Shown one piece after another: positions 18,328 to 26,073 of a DNA stretch of 64,000 bases. A program made the translations under genes and the position numbers. The stretch covers positions 16,097-80,096 of the forward strand of contig SUVY01000005.1 in the NCBI GenBank assembly GCA_015061775.1. The letters are read 5' to 3'. The first letter of the stretch is position 1; the number at the start of each line of letters is the position of its first letter. Origin of the DNA: Lentisphaerota bacterium (GTDB taxonomy: Bacteria > Verrucomicrobiota > Lentisphaeria > Victivallales > Victivallaceae). Below the pieces are notes generated by a model, which saw only the letters and a program-made list of their open reading frames with translations, made no database searches and had not been told where the DNA came from.

Positions 18328-18338
18328 ACTTTATGCGC

Positions 18339-18458
18339 TATCCCTGATATGGGTAGATGATGCGGGGGATGGGCGAAACTTCTTTTCACGCGCCCCTATC
18401 CCCCTGTCCACCGTAGCCTTGCGCGAAGGTGGAACTTCAAGAAAAGCGGAGTTCTTGG
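18339..18458 (+). repeat. Modular hairpin repeat, copy C (rearranged)
   Basis: Leader-type sequence GATATGGGTAGATGATGCGG (18347-18366 region) is followed by the left main arm only. The right inner arm is missing, leaving GGGCG (18371-18375) to pair with CGCCC (18390-18394). An extra hairpin TCCACC (18407-18412)/GGTGGA (18428-18433) encloses GTAGCCTTG. The small hairpin CAAGAA (18438-18443)/TTCTTG (18452-18457) closes the element. Confidence 0.8.
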
Positions 18459-18528
18459 TTATTATTCATAAAGTGGTTTTGTTACCTTCCTATATAGGGG
18501 AAAAGCCTTAGTTTAAAGGAGTTTGTAT

Positions 18529-19617
18529 ATGGTTCCAACTGACATTTCTGCTTACATCGAAAAACTGCGTATCAGAGCCGAAGAGCTTGTAAAAGAGCTC
18601 GCCGATCCGGATATCTATGCCAAAACTGATGTATTCAGAAAAGTCAATCAGGAACACAGCAAGCTCAGCACCCTTCTCGAAAAATTTGACGATTGGGTAA
18701 AATCCCTGAACGATCTCGATGACAACCGATCCATGCTCGGGGAGGAACAGGACCCGGAACTCAAAGAGCTCATCGAAAGCGATATCGCACAGCTGGAAAC
18801 CAGATGTGCCGCCCTCGAAGAGGATATTCAGATATCACTTCTTCCTCCTGACCCCAACGACTCAAAAAATATCATCGTCGAGATCCAGCCCGCCGCCGGA
18901 GGCGATGAAGCTGCCCTCTTTGCCAGCGAACTCTATCGTGCTTATCTCTATTTCGCTGAAAAATCCGGATGGAAAGTCGAAGTTCTCGAGCAATCCGACA
19001 CCGACCTCGGCGGAATAAAAAACGTCTCATTCTCCCTTTCCGGCTGCGACGTTTACAGCAAAATGAAGTTTGAAAGCGGAGTCCACCGCGTCCAGCGCGT
19101 TCCCTCCACTGAAGCCGGAGGCCGCATCCACACTTCGACCATCACCGTTTCTGTAATGCCTGAGGCAGAAGAGGTCGAACTCGATATCCGTCAGGAAGAT
19201 CTGCGATTTGACGTGTTCCGGTCAAGCGGTCCCGGAGGACAATGCGTCAACACCACCGACAGCGCGGTGCGTGTCACCCACATTCCCACCGGGCTCTCTG
19301 TCGCAAGCCAGCAGGAAAAATCCCAGCACCGCAACAAAGAGATCGCTATCCGCATCCTCTATGCGCGGCTCCTTGAGCGCAAACAATCCGAAGAGGCGGC
19401 AAAACTCGCCGCCGACAAACGCTCTCAGGTCGGTACCGGTGACCGCAGTGAGCGCATACGCACCTACAACTTTCCGCAAAACCGCGTCACCGACCACCGC
19501 TTCAACGTCTCAAGCTTCGACCTGCCCAAGCTCATGCAGGGAGATATTGACCTTATCCTCAACCCCATTCTCAAACTCGTCTGCGAACAGCAGCTCGACA
19601 AACTGAGAAACAGTTGA
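18529..19617 (+). CDS. prfA: Peptide chain release factor 1
   Basis: Recognises UAA and UAG and triggers peptide release. Full-length (362 residues). The GGQ catalytic loop is in SSGPGGQCVN, the conserved HRVQRVPSTEAGGRIHTS block lies upstream, and the SQVGTGDRSERIRTYNFPQ C-terminal stretch is RF1 rather than RF2 type. No programmed frameshift is seen. AAGGAG at 18516-18521 supports ATG 18529 over the in-frame TTG at 18523. No prmC gene follows, which differs from many genomes. Confidence 0.95.
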   Translation: MVPTDISAYIEKLRIRAEELVKELADPDIYAKTDVFRKVNQEHSKLSTLLEKFDDWVKSLNDLDDNRSMLGEEQDPELKELIESDIAQLETRCAALEEDIQISLLPPDPNDSKNIIVEIQPAAGGDEAALFASELYRAYLYFAEKSGWKVEVLEQSDTDLGGIKNVSFSLSGCDVYSKMKFESGVHRVQRVPSTEAGGRIHTSTITVSVMPEAEEVELDIRQEDLRFDVFRSSGPGGQCVNTTDSAVRVTHIPTGLSVASQQEKSQHRNKEIAIRILYARLLERKQSEEAAKLAADKRSQVGTGDRSERIRTYNFPQNRVTDHRFNVSSFDLPKLMQGDIDLILNPILKLVCEQQLDKLRNS

Positions 19618-19691
19618 TCTTTCGCACACTTCCGCCGCCGCAGAGCGTGTCGTCAGCTCTGCCCGTTCTGGAAAAAATTTTTACAAAAAAT

Positions 19692-19704
19692 CTGATACTA
19701 TCAG
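19692..19704. promoter_or_regulatory. Operator candidate before the GntR-fusion gene
   Basis: CTGATACTATCAG is a perfect palindrome with one central base, directly next to the -35 box. Another ATATCAG follows at 19711-19717. It may be the binding site of the encoded regulator. Confidence 0.4.
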
Positions 19705-19733
19705 TTGACAATATCAGTTTCAGGTGTTATATT
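19705..19733 (+). promoter_or_regulatory. Promoter candidate for the GntR-fusion operon
   Basis: TTGACA (19705-19710), 17-base spacer, TATATT (19728-19733): the best match to consensus in the window. Confidence 0.6.
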
Positions 19734-19788
19734 TATTATCAAGGCACTGTTCCCGACAAAGGTAGGTAAAAGTAAATAAAAAAGTTTT

Positions 19789-19940
19789 TTCGCTTTTCTT
19801 GAAAGGGTGAGATCCGCCGTCGCCAAGGCTATGGCGGGACAAGGGGAAAAGAATAACGAAGCCGACGTTCGGCTTCTTTTCTCGCGAAAAGAAGTTTTCC
19901 CGCTTTCTTTCGCATCATCTCCCCATATCGGGAACAAAGC
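19789..19940 (-). repeat. Modular hairpin repeat, copy D (reverse, with extra modules)
   Basis: Read on the minus strand it has the leader (19912-19940, including GATATGGGGAGATGATGCG), a CTTTTC/GAAAAG hairpin with a GCGA loop (19876-19891), a 7-base hairpin AAGCCGA/TCGGCTT (19859-19875) replacing the outer right arm, the TCCGCC-type hairpin (19813-19839) sharing TAGCCTTG with copy C, and CAAGAAAAGCG (19791-19801). Located in the leader of the GntR-fusion gene. Confidence 0.8.
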
Positions 19941-19961
19941 CATTATCAAAAGGAGGTCACT

Positions 19962-21284
19962 ATGGCTGTATATTCTGATCTTTATGACTATATTTTAACC
20001 ATGATAGAGAACGAGCTTGCTCCCGGCAGCAAGCTTCCCGGAGCGCGCAAAATCGCAGAACGCTTCTCCTGCGCGCTGCCCAAAGTGCAGGCTGTGCTCG
20101 ACTCTCTTGAGCAGAGCGGCGTTGTTGAAAGTCGCGAACGCAGCGGAACTTATGTCCGCGAGGGATATACTGAAAACATACTTCCGCACAACATTGCCTG
20201 CAGTAAATTTCAGGTTGCGCTCACCGATGAGCAGAAACAGGAGCTGCGCCGCGAATTTCCGGAAATGCACCTGAGCAGAGCCTTCAAAAAGGGCGGAGTC
20301 GAGATATTTACCTCTTTCACTATATTGACCAGACAGCAGCAGTATCAGGATTTGAGCGCCATATTCACTGAGTGTTTTCCGGACAGTCAGGCGGAGTTTT
20401 ACATGGAGGCTCTCAAACCCTTTATGATCGACGGCAAACTCTGCGCGGTTCCCGTGATATTCTCTCCTCAGCTGCTCTGGTACAACCCCGATATCTTCAA
20501 TAAAGCAGGAGCTCCGCTGCCCTCAAACAACTGGGGCGAAGCGGAATTTTTCAATGCGATAAGAACGCTCCACCGCACCCTCGCCGGAAGGCGGATAATC
20601 AACTATTCTCCCAACTTCCACAGCTGGATCGGTTTCATCCTCGCCTCCGGAGGCATCCTCTTCGACAAAAACATGCCGGACCCCGTACTTGCCGACTCCC
20701 TGCAGACGCTCGGAGCGTGTCTCAAGTATGTCAATCTGCTGCGTGAACTCGATCTTGTCGAAGACTATGAGAACAACGCTCCAAAATCATTCGCTGAGGG
20801 AAAACTCGCCATGTTTGTCGGCTTCAGACAATCATCATATATTTTCCGTGAGTACGGTATAAACTTCACTCCGCAGGCAGTCTATATGCCCAACCTCGGA
20901 GGCAGGGAAAATCATCAGGGAGCTGCTCTTATCGCTTTCAGAAACGAATTTCATGATAAGGAAAAAATCAAAAAGCTTTTGAAATTCTGGCTCTCCCACT
21001 CCATTCAGGAGACGCTCGGAAAAGCCGGCTATGGTGTTCCTTTCAGAAAAAGTGCCGCCCTCGCCTCGCTCGATCCGTCAAGTGCTCCGGACAAATATCT
21101 GCTGCAGAAGTTTCCTCCGCTGAGTTCAAACTATCATATCCATTCAGAAATACTCGGCTCGGTGATATCAGGCGCAAGCACCCTGCTCAACGCGCAGCGT
21201 CCGGAAAATTTGCCGAACTTTCTGCATGAACTGGCAACAACAATGAGATTTCTCCATAAAATAACCCCACAAAAGAAAGGATAA
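19962..21284 (+). CDS. GntR-type regulator fused to an ABC solute-binding domain
   Basis: A 440-residue fusion. Residues 1-68 are a GntR winged helix-turn-helix (DLYDYILTMIENELAPGSKLPGARKIAERF read in part, ending in the wing ESRERSGTYV). Residues about 90-420 resemble a type 1 extracellular solute-binding protein (PVIFSPQLLWYNPDIFNKAG, GGILFDKN, FAEGKLAMFVG, KAGYGVPFR). There is no signal peptide, so the sugar-binding domain probably senses a ligand in the cytoplasm. AAAGGAGG precedes the ATG. It lies four bases before the next gene and probably controls it and itself through the upstream palindrome. No transporter is adjacent. Confidence 0.8.
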   Translation: MAVYSDLYDYILTMIENELAPGSKLPGARKIAERFSCALPKVQAVLDSLEQSGVVESRERSGTYVREGYTENILPHNIACSKFQVALTDEQKQELRREFPEMHLSRAFKKGGVEIFTSFTILTRQQQYQDLSAIFTECFPDSQAEFYMEALKPFMIDGKLCAVPVIFSPQLLWYNPDIFNKAGAPLPSNNWGEAEFFNAIRTLHRTLAGRRIINYSPNFHSWIGFILASGGILFDKNMPDPVLADSLQTLGACLKYVNLLRELDLVEDYENNAPKSFAEGKLAMFVGFRQSSYIFREYGINFTPQAVYMPNLGGRENHQGAALIAFRNEFHDKEKIKKLLKFWLSHSIQETLGKAGYGVPFRKSAALASLDPSSAPDKYLLQKFPPLSSNYHIHSEILGSVISGASTLLNAQRPENLPNFLHELATTMRFLHKITPQKKG

Positions 21285-21288
21285 GAAA

Positions 21289-23040
21289 ATGGAGTTCACC
21301 AGAAAAATCCTGTTTGCAGGAACAAGTTCCTACAACCACTACCTCACCCCTGAGGAATTCAGACAGACTGCCCAGATCGCAGCTGAAGTGGGATTCACCC
21401 ACATCGACCTCGGATGCTCCATGATCGAGCGCAGCCGCCACCAGCTCACCAACAACGGCGTTTATTGCAAAAATTACGACTTTTATACTGAATATACTGC
21501 GGCATTCCCGAGCTACTTCAAGTTCTTCGTTCCCGAGGCTCTGAGGCCCTATCTTCCGGAAGAGACCGCGAAACGCAACCTTGAGGCAATGCACGTCCGC
21601 GCAGAGATTTTGCAGTCTCTCGGACTCAAAGGAGCCTTTTTCGGAGCTGAACCGCAGTTCCTTCCTGAGCAGGCTTACGAAGATCATCCCTCCTGGAGAG
21701 GCGCGCGCAGCGATTTCTCCGGACGCAGTATCATCGCCTACTTCTCCCCCTGCATCGACCAGCAGGAGATCCGCGACCTCTACGGAGAGGCGGCTGAGGC
21801 ACTCTCAGAAGCTGCTCCCTGTCTCGACTACATCCACATGCTCACCGGAGACTCAGGCGCAGGTATCTGCTGGGGACAGCTCTACACCGGAACCAATGGT
21901 CCGGCTTACTGCGAACATGTTCCGATGGCTCAGAGAATATCCACCTTCTGCGAAGTTCTCGCCGAGCCGATGAGAAAACGCGGACATGCCGACCCGATGG
22001 CTATCCTGCACCGCTCCACTCCGTGGGGACGCAGCGCGCCCGTAGTCAAGGCAGCCGGAGCTCCCGGAGGAACCGTTTTCGCCGCCCGCGCCGCTCTCGA
22101 CAAACCTGTCAGCTATGAGGACCCCGTCGGAATTCTCGAAGAGATCGCAAAAGCCGACGGCTTCGACAACATCATCGTCAATATCGAAGCTCCGCTTGTC
22201 CACATGGCGAAAGACTCCATCTATCCGCAGGTCATCAAATCTGCTTTCGATAGCGTTCCGCGCGGAACCGTGGATATCGCGGCAAGAATCCAGAAGGCTG
22301 CGGCACAGGTCAAACCTGAATACGACTCAGAAAAATTCACCGATGCGATGTTCCTTATCAATCAGGCGGCAAGACAGTACCGTCTGCTCAACTGCAACCT
22401 CTTCTACGGCAGCATGAGTGAGCGTTGGATCACCCGTCCTTTCCTCATCTACATTCCTGACATGGATGACGAAGAGACCGCTTACTACCGCAACTATATC
22501 TTCAACGTAAACGGAGAGGCTGCTTTCAAAGACATCCTCGACTTCCACGGAAACCGCTGGATCAGATTCGGTTCCACTCCGGAAGAGGGAAGATTGTCCG
22601 CGCACTTTTGTTTTGATATCATCTCCAAACTTGAGCGCGCGATCAAACTGCTCGGAGCAGAGTCCGAAATCGGATACCGTATCCGCGCCCTGAGAGCTCT
22701 GATCAAAAACATCCGCCACCTGCTGCTCTTTACCGGAATGCATGACAGACTCAAAAAAGGAGAGACTTTCACCAAAGACGACCGTACTTTCTTCGGACAG
22801 GTCATGCGCGCCGAGATCGACAACTGCGATGAGCTTATCGAAGTTCTGGAAAAAGGTCCAGCCAACGTGTTTCCGCTCGCTCCGACCAAAGAGGCTGAGC
22901 ACACCTTCATGTTCGGTCCGGATTTTGCTGACCAGCTCAGACTCAAAAAGAAGCAGATGGTCGCCCACTGGCACGATCTGGATGATCTGATCATCGGCAA
23001 GAAGCCTCCGATCGCAAATATCCAGTCCAAAAACCTCTGA
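21289..23040 (+). CDS. Unassigned protein, possible TIM-barrel carbohydrate enzyme
   Basis: A 583-residue cytoplasmic protein I cannot assign to a family. The N-terminal half looks like an alpha/beta barrel: strand FAGTSSYN, then LTPEEFRQTAQIAAEVGFTHIDL, a LGLKGAFFGAE strand, YIHMLTGDSGAG, and ADPMAILHRSTPW. Motifs such as TGDSGAGICWG, GTNGP and FDNIIVNIEAPL resemble the style of glycosidases acting on uronic acids or amino sugars, but no catalytic pair is certain. The C-terminal third (about 430-583) is helical and charged. It is four bases downstream of the GntR/solute-binding fusion and ends at a strong terminator, so it is the probable target of that regulator. Confidence 0.55.
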   Translation: MEFTRKILFAGTSSYNHYLTPEEFRQTAQIAAEVGFTHIDLGCSMIERSRHQLTNNGVYCKNYDFYTEYTAAFPSYFKFFVPEALRPYLPEETAKRNLEAMHVRAEILQSLGLKGAFFGAEPQFLPEQAYEDHPSWRGARSDFSGRSIIAYFSPCIDQQEIRDLYGEAAEALSEAAPCLDYIHMLTGDSGAGICWGQLYTGTNGPAYCEHVPMAQRISTFCEVLAEPMRKRGHADPMAILHRSTPWGRSAPVVKAAGAPGGTVFAARAALDKPVSYEDPVGILEEIAKADGFDNIIVNIEAPLVHMAKDSIYPQVIKSAFDSVPRGTVDIAARIQKAAAQVKPEYDSEKFTDAMFLINQAARQYRLLNCNLFYGSMSERWITRPFLIYIPDMDDEETAYYRNYIFNVNGEAAFKDILDFHGNRWIRFGSTPEEGRLSAHFCFDIISKLERAIKLLGAESEIGYRIRALRALIKNIRHLLLFTGMHDRLKKGETFTKDDRTFFGQVMRAEIDNCDELIEVLEKGPANVFPLAPTKEAEHTFMFGPDFADQLRLKKKQMVAHWHDLDDLIIGKKPPIANIQSKNL

Positions 23041-23058
23041 CGGGCGTATCATACAAAA

Positions 23059-23087
23059 CAAAAGCGGCTGAAAATGCCGCTTTTTTT
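23059..23087 (+). terminator. Rho-independent terminator after the 583-residue gene
   Basis: AAAGCGGC (23061-23068) pairs with GCCGCTTT (23076-23083), followed by a T-run. Confidence 0.92.
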
Positions 23088-23098
23088 CTCTCTTTATA

Positions 23099-23127
23099 TT
23101 GATAAAACTTCTCCGTCATCTTATGTT
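23099..23127 (+). promoter_or_regulatory. Promoter candidate for the small membrane protein
   Basis: TTGATA (23099-23104), 17-base spacer, TATGTT (23122-23127). Confidence 0.5.
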
Positions 23128-23179
23128 GATAGCAGATACACTCTTCAGGTGTATCCAAAATCAAAGAGGAGAAGTAATT

Positions 23180-23506
23180 ATGAAAGAGAAAAACGAACAC
23201 AATCACGAGCATGCATCCATCTGCGGATGCGAGGACAGCAGCTGCAGCCGGACTCCGTGGATATCGAGAGTTTTTGATATCCTCGGAGTCATCTTTATCG
23301 CGGCAGGAATAGTTATGCTGATTTCCTCGATCTTTACCGAAACGACCGCCATATTCATGGTGTTTTTCATCTCGCTCTTCGGAACTGGTTTCCTCTATTC
23401 TGCAATAGCGGAACTGCTCCGCAGCAATGCCGAAATCGCCTATGCGACCAGAGCGATGCTCGCCATCAAACGGCATGAGCACGAAAAATTCCATACCAAA
23501 GAGTGA
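23180..23506 (+). CDS. Small two-helix membrane protein
   Basis: Not recognised. The 108-residue product has a His/Glu/Cys-rich N-terminus (NEHNHEHASICGCEDSSC) that could bind metal, then two membrane helices (about 35-55 and 61-82) and a charged tail with HEHEKFH. ATG 23180 follows an AGAGGAGAAG ribosome site; upstream extension is unlikely because it crosses the promoter. Monocistronic between two terminators. Confidence 0.65.
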   Translation: MKEKNEHNHEHASICGCEDSSCSRTPWISRVFDILGVIFIAAGIVMLISSIFTETTAIFMVFFISLFGTGFLYSAIAELLRSNAEIAYATRAMLAIKRHEHEKFHTKE

Positions 23507-23520
23507 CGTCTGGTATAATA

Positions 23521-23561
23521 AAAAAAACTCCGGAAGGATTCAGTTCTTTCCGGAGTTTTTT
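23521..23561. terminator. Bidirectional terminator between convergent genes
   Basis: AAAAAAACTCCGGAA (23521-23535) pairs with TTCCGGAGTTTTTT (23548-23561). It serves the small membrane gene on the plus strand and rnfE on the minus strand. Confidence 0.92.
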
Positions 23562-23592
23562 CTTGTCATGCAAAACGCTGTTTCAATGCGTT

Positions 23593-24273
23593 TTACTCTT
23601 CTTCATTTACCGAACAGATGCGGCAGTTGCGGCAATCAAGTCCGGCGGGAGGAATATAGAGTTTTCCAGCTTTGACCGCTGCTCTGCGGTTGAAATAACT
23701 CTTCAATCCGAGAATGGCTCCGACGATGATGAACGCTCCGGGAGCGGCTCCGGGAAGCAGGAAATCTGTCGTCCAGCAGGTGATGAGTTTCACTCCGAAT
23801 ATCGAGCCTGTGCCGACAAATTCGCGGATGGCTCCGAGCAGAGTGAGAGCAATGGTAAACCCGAGTCCCATTCCGACCGCATCGAGAACAGCCTGGAATG
23901 GGGTGTTCTTTGAAGCAAACGCCTCAGCCCTTCCGAGAACGATACAGTTCACCACGATGAGCGGAATAAATATTCCGAGAGCCTCATACAGCGATGCCGG
24001 AGCATAAGCCTGCATCAGCAGATCGACCACCGTAACAAATGTCGCGATGACCACGATATAAACCGGAATACGGATCTTCTTGGGAACAATGGAACTTATG
24101 CAGCTCACCACAAGGTTGCTGCCGATAAGCACAAACGTCGTGGCAAGTCCCATTCCGACACCGTTGGTGGCACAAGTGGTGAGCGCGAGGGTGGGACAGG
24201 TTCCGAGCAGCAGAACGAATACGGGGTTTTCTTTCCAGATGCCCCGGGTAAGATTGGAAACAGATTTACTCAT
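23593..24273 (-). CDS. rnfE: Rnf complex subunit RnfE
   Basis: Integral membrane subunit of the ion-pumping ferredoxin:NAD+ oxidoreductase. The 226 residues contain about six helices and family motifs ENPVFVLLLGTCPTLA and LGIFIPLIVVNCIVLGRAEAFAS. RnfA and RnfE form an antiparallel pair whose conserved cysteines hold a membrane [2Fe-2S] cluster. The C-terminus carries an extra CRNCRIC tail after the last helix. Last gene of the operon, overlapping rnfG by four bases and ending at a bidirectional terminator. Confidence 0.93.
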   Translation of the reverse strand: MSKSVSNLTRGIWKENPVFVLLLGTCPTLALTTCATNGVGMGLATTFVLIGSNLVVSCISSIVPKKIRIPVYIVVIATFVTVVDLLMQAYAPASLYEALGIFIPLIVVNCIVLGRAEAFASKNTPFQAVLDAVGMGLGFTIALTLLGAIREFVGTGSIFGVKLITCWTTDFLLPGAAPGAFIIVGAILGLKSYFNRRAAVKAGKLYIPPAGLDCRNCRICSVNEEE

Positions 24274-24938
24274 TTTTCACCTCCGAATCGGGACAGGATC
24301 TCTTTTTTGTTTTCCATGTAGGCAAGGTCGATCTCATAGGCGAGAGTTGTTATTGCCGCGCTGGTGATGGTTGCTCCGGTGCGGTAATCGAAGCTGCCTC
24401 CATCCTTCCTGACCTTCCACGGAGCATCTTTCGATGCAGCTTTGCCGTTGAACTGATCGAGGTAGATATTGGGGGCAAGTCCTGCCGGAACAGGCTTGGT
24501 GATGTTGAATATGGTCTTATTGAACACACGGGCACAGACATTGGCTCCGAGTCCCGGAGTCTCGTTGTTGGCTGTGATAAGCGATGCGAGGATTTTTCCA
24601 TCCGGAGCTATGCCCATAAGCATCTCGATCTTTCCGCCGTATCCGCCGGGATTGGAAGCAACTGCCGCAACTGCGACCAGCTTTCCGGATTTTTTTGCGC
24701 CCATGAACTTCACGTTCCAGCCGGAAGAGGTCTTCGCCTCATAAACAAGCTGGGACGGATCGTTGTCGAATGCCGGAAGCACCATGCCCATCGCCTTTTT
24801 CTGCTGGGCAGCCTGCGCCGCCGCAATAGGAGATGCGGTCACATGTGACACCAGGGCAAGCACCAGAGCAGAGAGCAAACCGACTGCTCCGAGGAATATT
24901 CCGAGAACGGCGATATTTTCGTTATCTTTCAATTTCAT
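24270..24938 (-). CDS. rnfG: Rnf complex subunit RnfG (covalent FMN)
   Basis: Membrane-anchored flavoprotein, 222 residues, with one N-terminal helix (about 10-33) and an FMN-binding domain facing outward. The motif TGATITSAA near residue 189 is the [ST]GAT site where FMN is joined to Thr by a phosphoester bond. NNETPGLGANV near 123 is the other family signature. Overlaps rnfD and rnfE by four bases each. Confidence 0.93.
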   Translation of the reverse strand: MKLKDNENIAVLGIFLGAVGLLSALVLALVSHVTASPIAAAQAAQQKKAMGMVLPAFDNDPSQLVYEAKTSSGWNVKFMGAKKSGKLVAVAAVASNPGGYGGKIEMLMGIAPDGKILASLITANNETPGLGANVCARVFNKTIFNITKPVPAGLAPNIYLDQFNGKAASKDAPWKVRKDGGSFDYRTGATITSAAITTLAYEIDLAYMENKKEILSRFGGEK

Positions 24939-26056
24939 TTCGCCACCTCCTTCTTCTCACGCTTGACAGTATAACCGAAAGGACGGATACCGCAGTAGCG
25001 GTCGATCAGGGGAACAAGTGCATTCATCAGCAGGATCGAAAAACTCACTCCCTCCGGGTAGTTGCCCCAGAGACGGATGACTGCAGTCACGATACCGCAG
25101 CCGACTCCGAAAACGATGGCTCCGACCGGAGTGATGGGAGATGTGACCATATCGGTCGCCATGAAAATCGCGCCGAGCAGCAGACCTCCGGTCAAAAGGT
25201 GGAAGAGCGGTTCAGGAGTAAATGCCGGAGAGATCATGTGGGCAACTGCCGTTATCACAGCTACTGTTCCCACATAACACACCGGGATCCTCCAGTTTAT
25301 CAGCTTGAACGCAAGAAGGATAAAGAACCCGAGCAGCAGCGCCGGAACGCAGGTCTCGCCGATACAGCCGGGGCGATTTCCGATAAAATAATCCTTCAGC
25401 ATCTGCGGATGGGCGAAAAATCCCTGGCTCAACTCATCTTTGGGAGCGGTCTTTACCAAACCGAGCGGAGTGGCACAAGTGACCGCATCGAGCTTTTTCT
25501 CTCCCTTTTCAACAGCAATGCGCTGTTCAAAGGTGACAAAATTGTCGTATCCGAAACTCTTATTGAAGTTTCTGGGAGCATACCAGGTGGTAAGCAGAGC
25601 CGGAAATGCGATAAGCAGTCCGACACGGGCGACGATCGCGGGGTTGAAGGGGTTGTTTCCGATGCCTCCATAGACCTGTTTGCCGAGCCAGATGGCGAGA
25701 AATGCTCCGATAAGCGGCACATAGAGCGGAACTCCGGCAGGCAGATTGAGGGCGAGCAGAACTCCGGTCACGGCGGCACTTCCGTCGAGGATCGTGTTCT
25801 TGACCGGCTTCTTGGCAAGCACGCACCAGAGAGCCTCAGCTCCCACACAGAAAACGGTGCAGCTTACGATCACAAGCAATGCTTTGAGACCGAAAAACCA
25901 CACTCCGGCAAGCACCGCAGGAAGCAGCGCAAGCAGAACTTTATACATTATTTTACGCACCGTATCTGAGGTGGAAAGGTGCGGAGAGGAACTCAAAACC
26001 AGCTGATCTGCAGCCGGAAGTTTTATTTCCTGATCGACTTTAATATCTTCACTCAT
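24935..26056 (-). CDS. rnfD: Rnf complex subunit RnfD (covalent FMN)
   Basis: Membrane subunit of 373 residues with about ten helices. DGSAAVTGVLLALNLP near residue 96 is the FMN attachment region (Thr). NPFNPA and ATDMVTSP are conserved. ATG 26056 is chosen; an in-frame TTG lies two codons upstream at 26062. GGAG lies about ten bases upstream. Related to NqrB but in the Rnf gene order. Confidence 0.93.
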   Translation of the reverse strand: MSEDIKVDQEIKLPAADQLVLSSSPHLSTSDTVRKIMYKVLLALLPAVLAGVWFFGLKALLVIVSCTVFCVGAEALWCVLAKKPVKNTILDGSAAVTGVLLALNLPAGVPLYVPLIGAFLAIWLGKQVYGGIGNNPFNPAIVARVGLLIAFPALLTTWYAPRNFNKSFGYDNFVTFEQRIAVEKGEKKLDAVTCATPLGLVKTAPKDELSQGFFAHPQMLKDYFIGNRPGCIGETCVPALLLGFFILLAFKLINWRIPVCYVGTVAVITAVAHMISPAFTPEPLFHLLTGGLLLGAIFMATDMVTSPITPVGAIVFGVGCGIVTAVIRLWGNYPEGVSFSILLMNALVPLIDRYCGIRPFGYTVKREKKEVAK

Positions 26057-26073
26057 ATTCAAAAATCTCCGGT

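Larger units (their letters stand above)
19618..19961. other. Leader region between prfA and the GntR-fusion gene
   Basis: Holds a 13-base palindrome (19692-19704), a strong promoter candidate (19705-19733) and repeat copy D in reverse orientation (19789-19940). The transcript would begin near 19740 and carry the repeat in its leader. Confidence 0.6.

Noticed and set aside
18529..19617. Release factor 2 instead of 1
   Set aside because: No internal frameshift site, and the C-terminal RIRTYNFPQNRVTDHR stretch is RF1 type.
24833..25969. 378-residue plus-strand open frame across rnfG/rnfD
   Set aside because: Antisense to certain Rnf genes and without recognisable domains.
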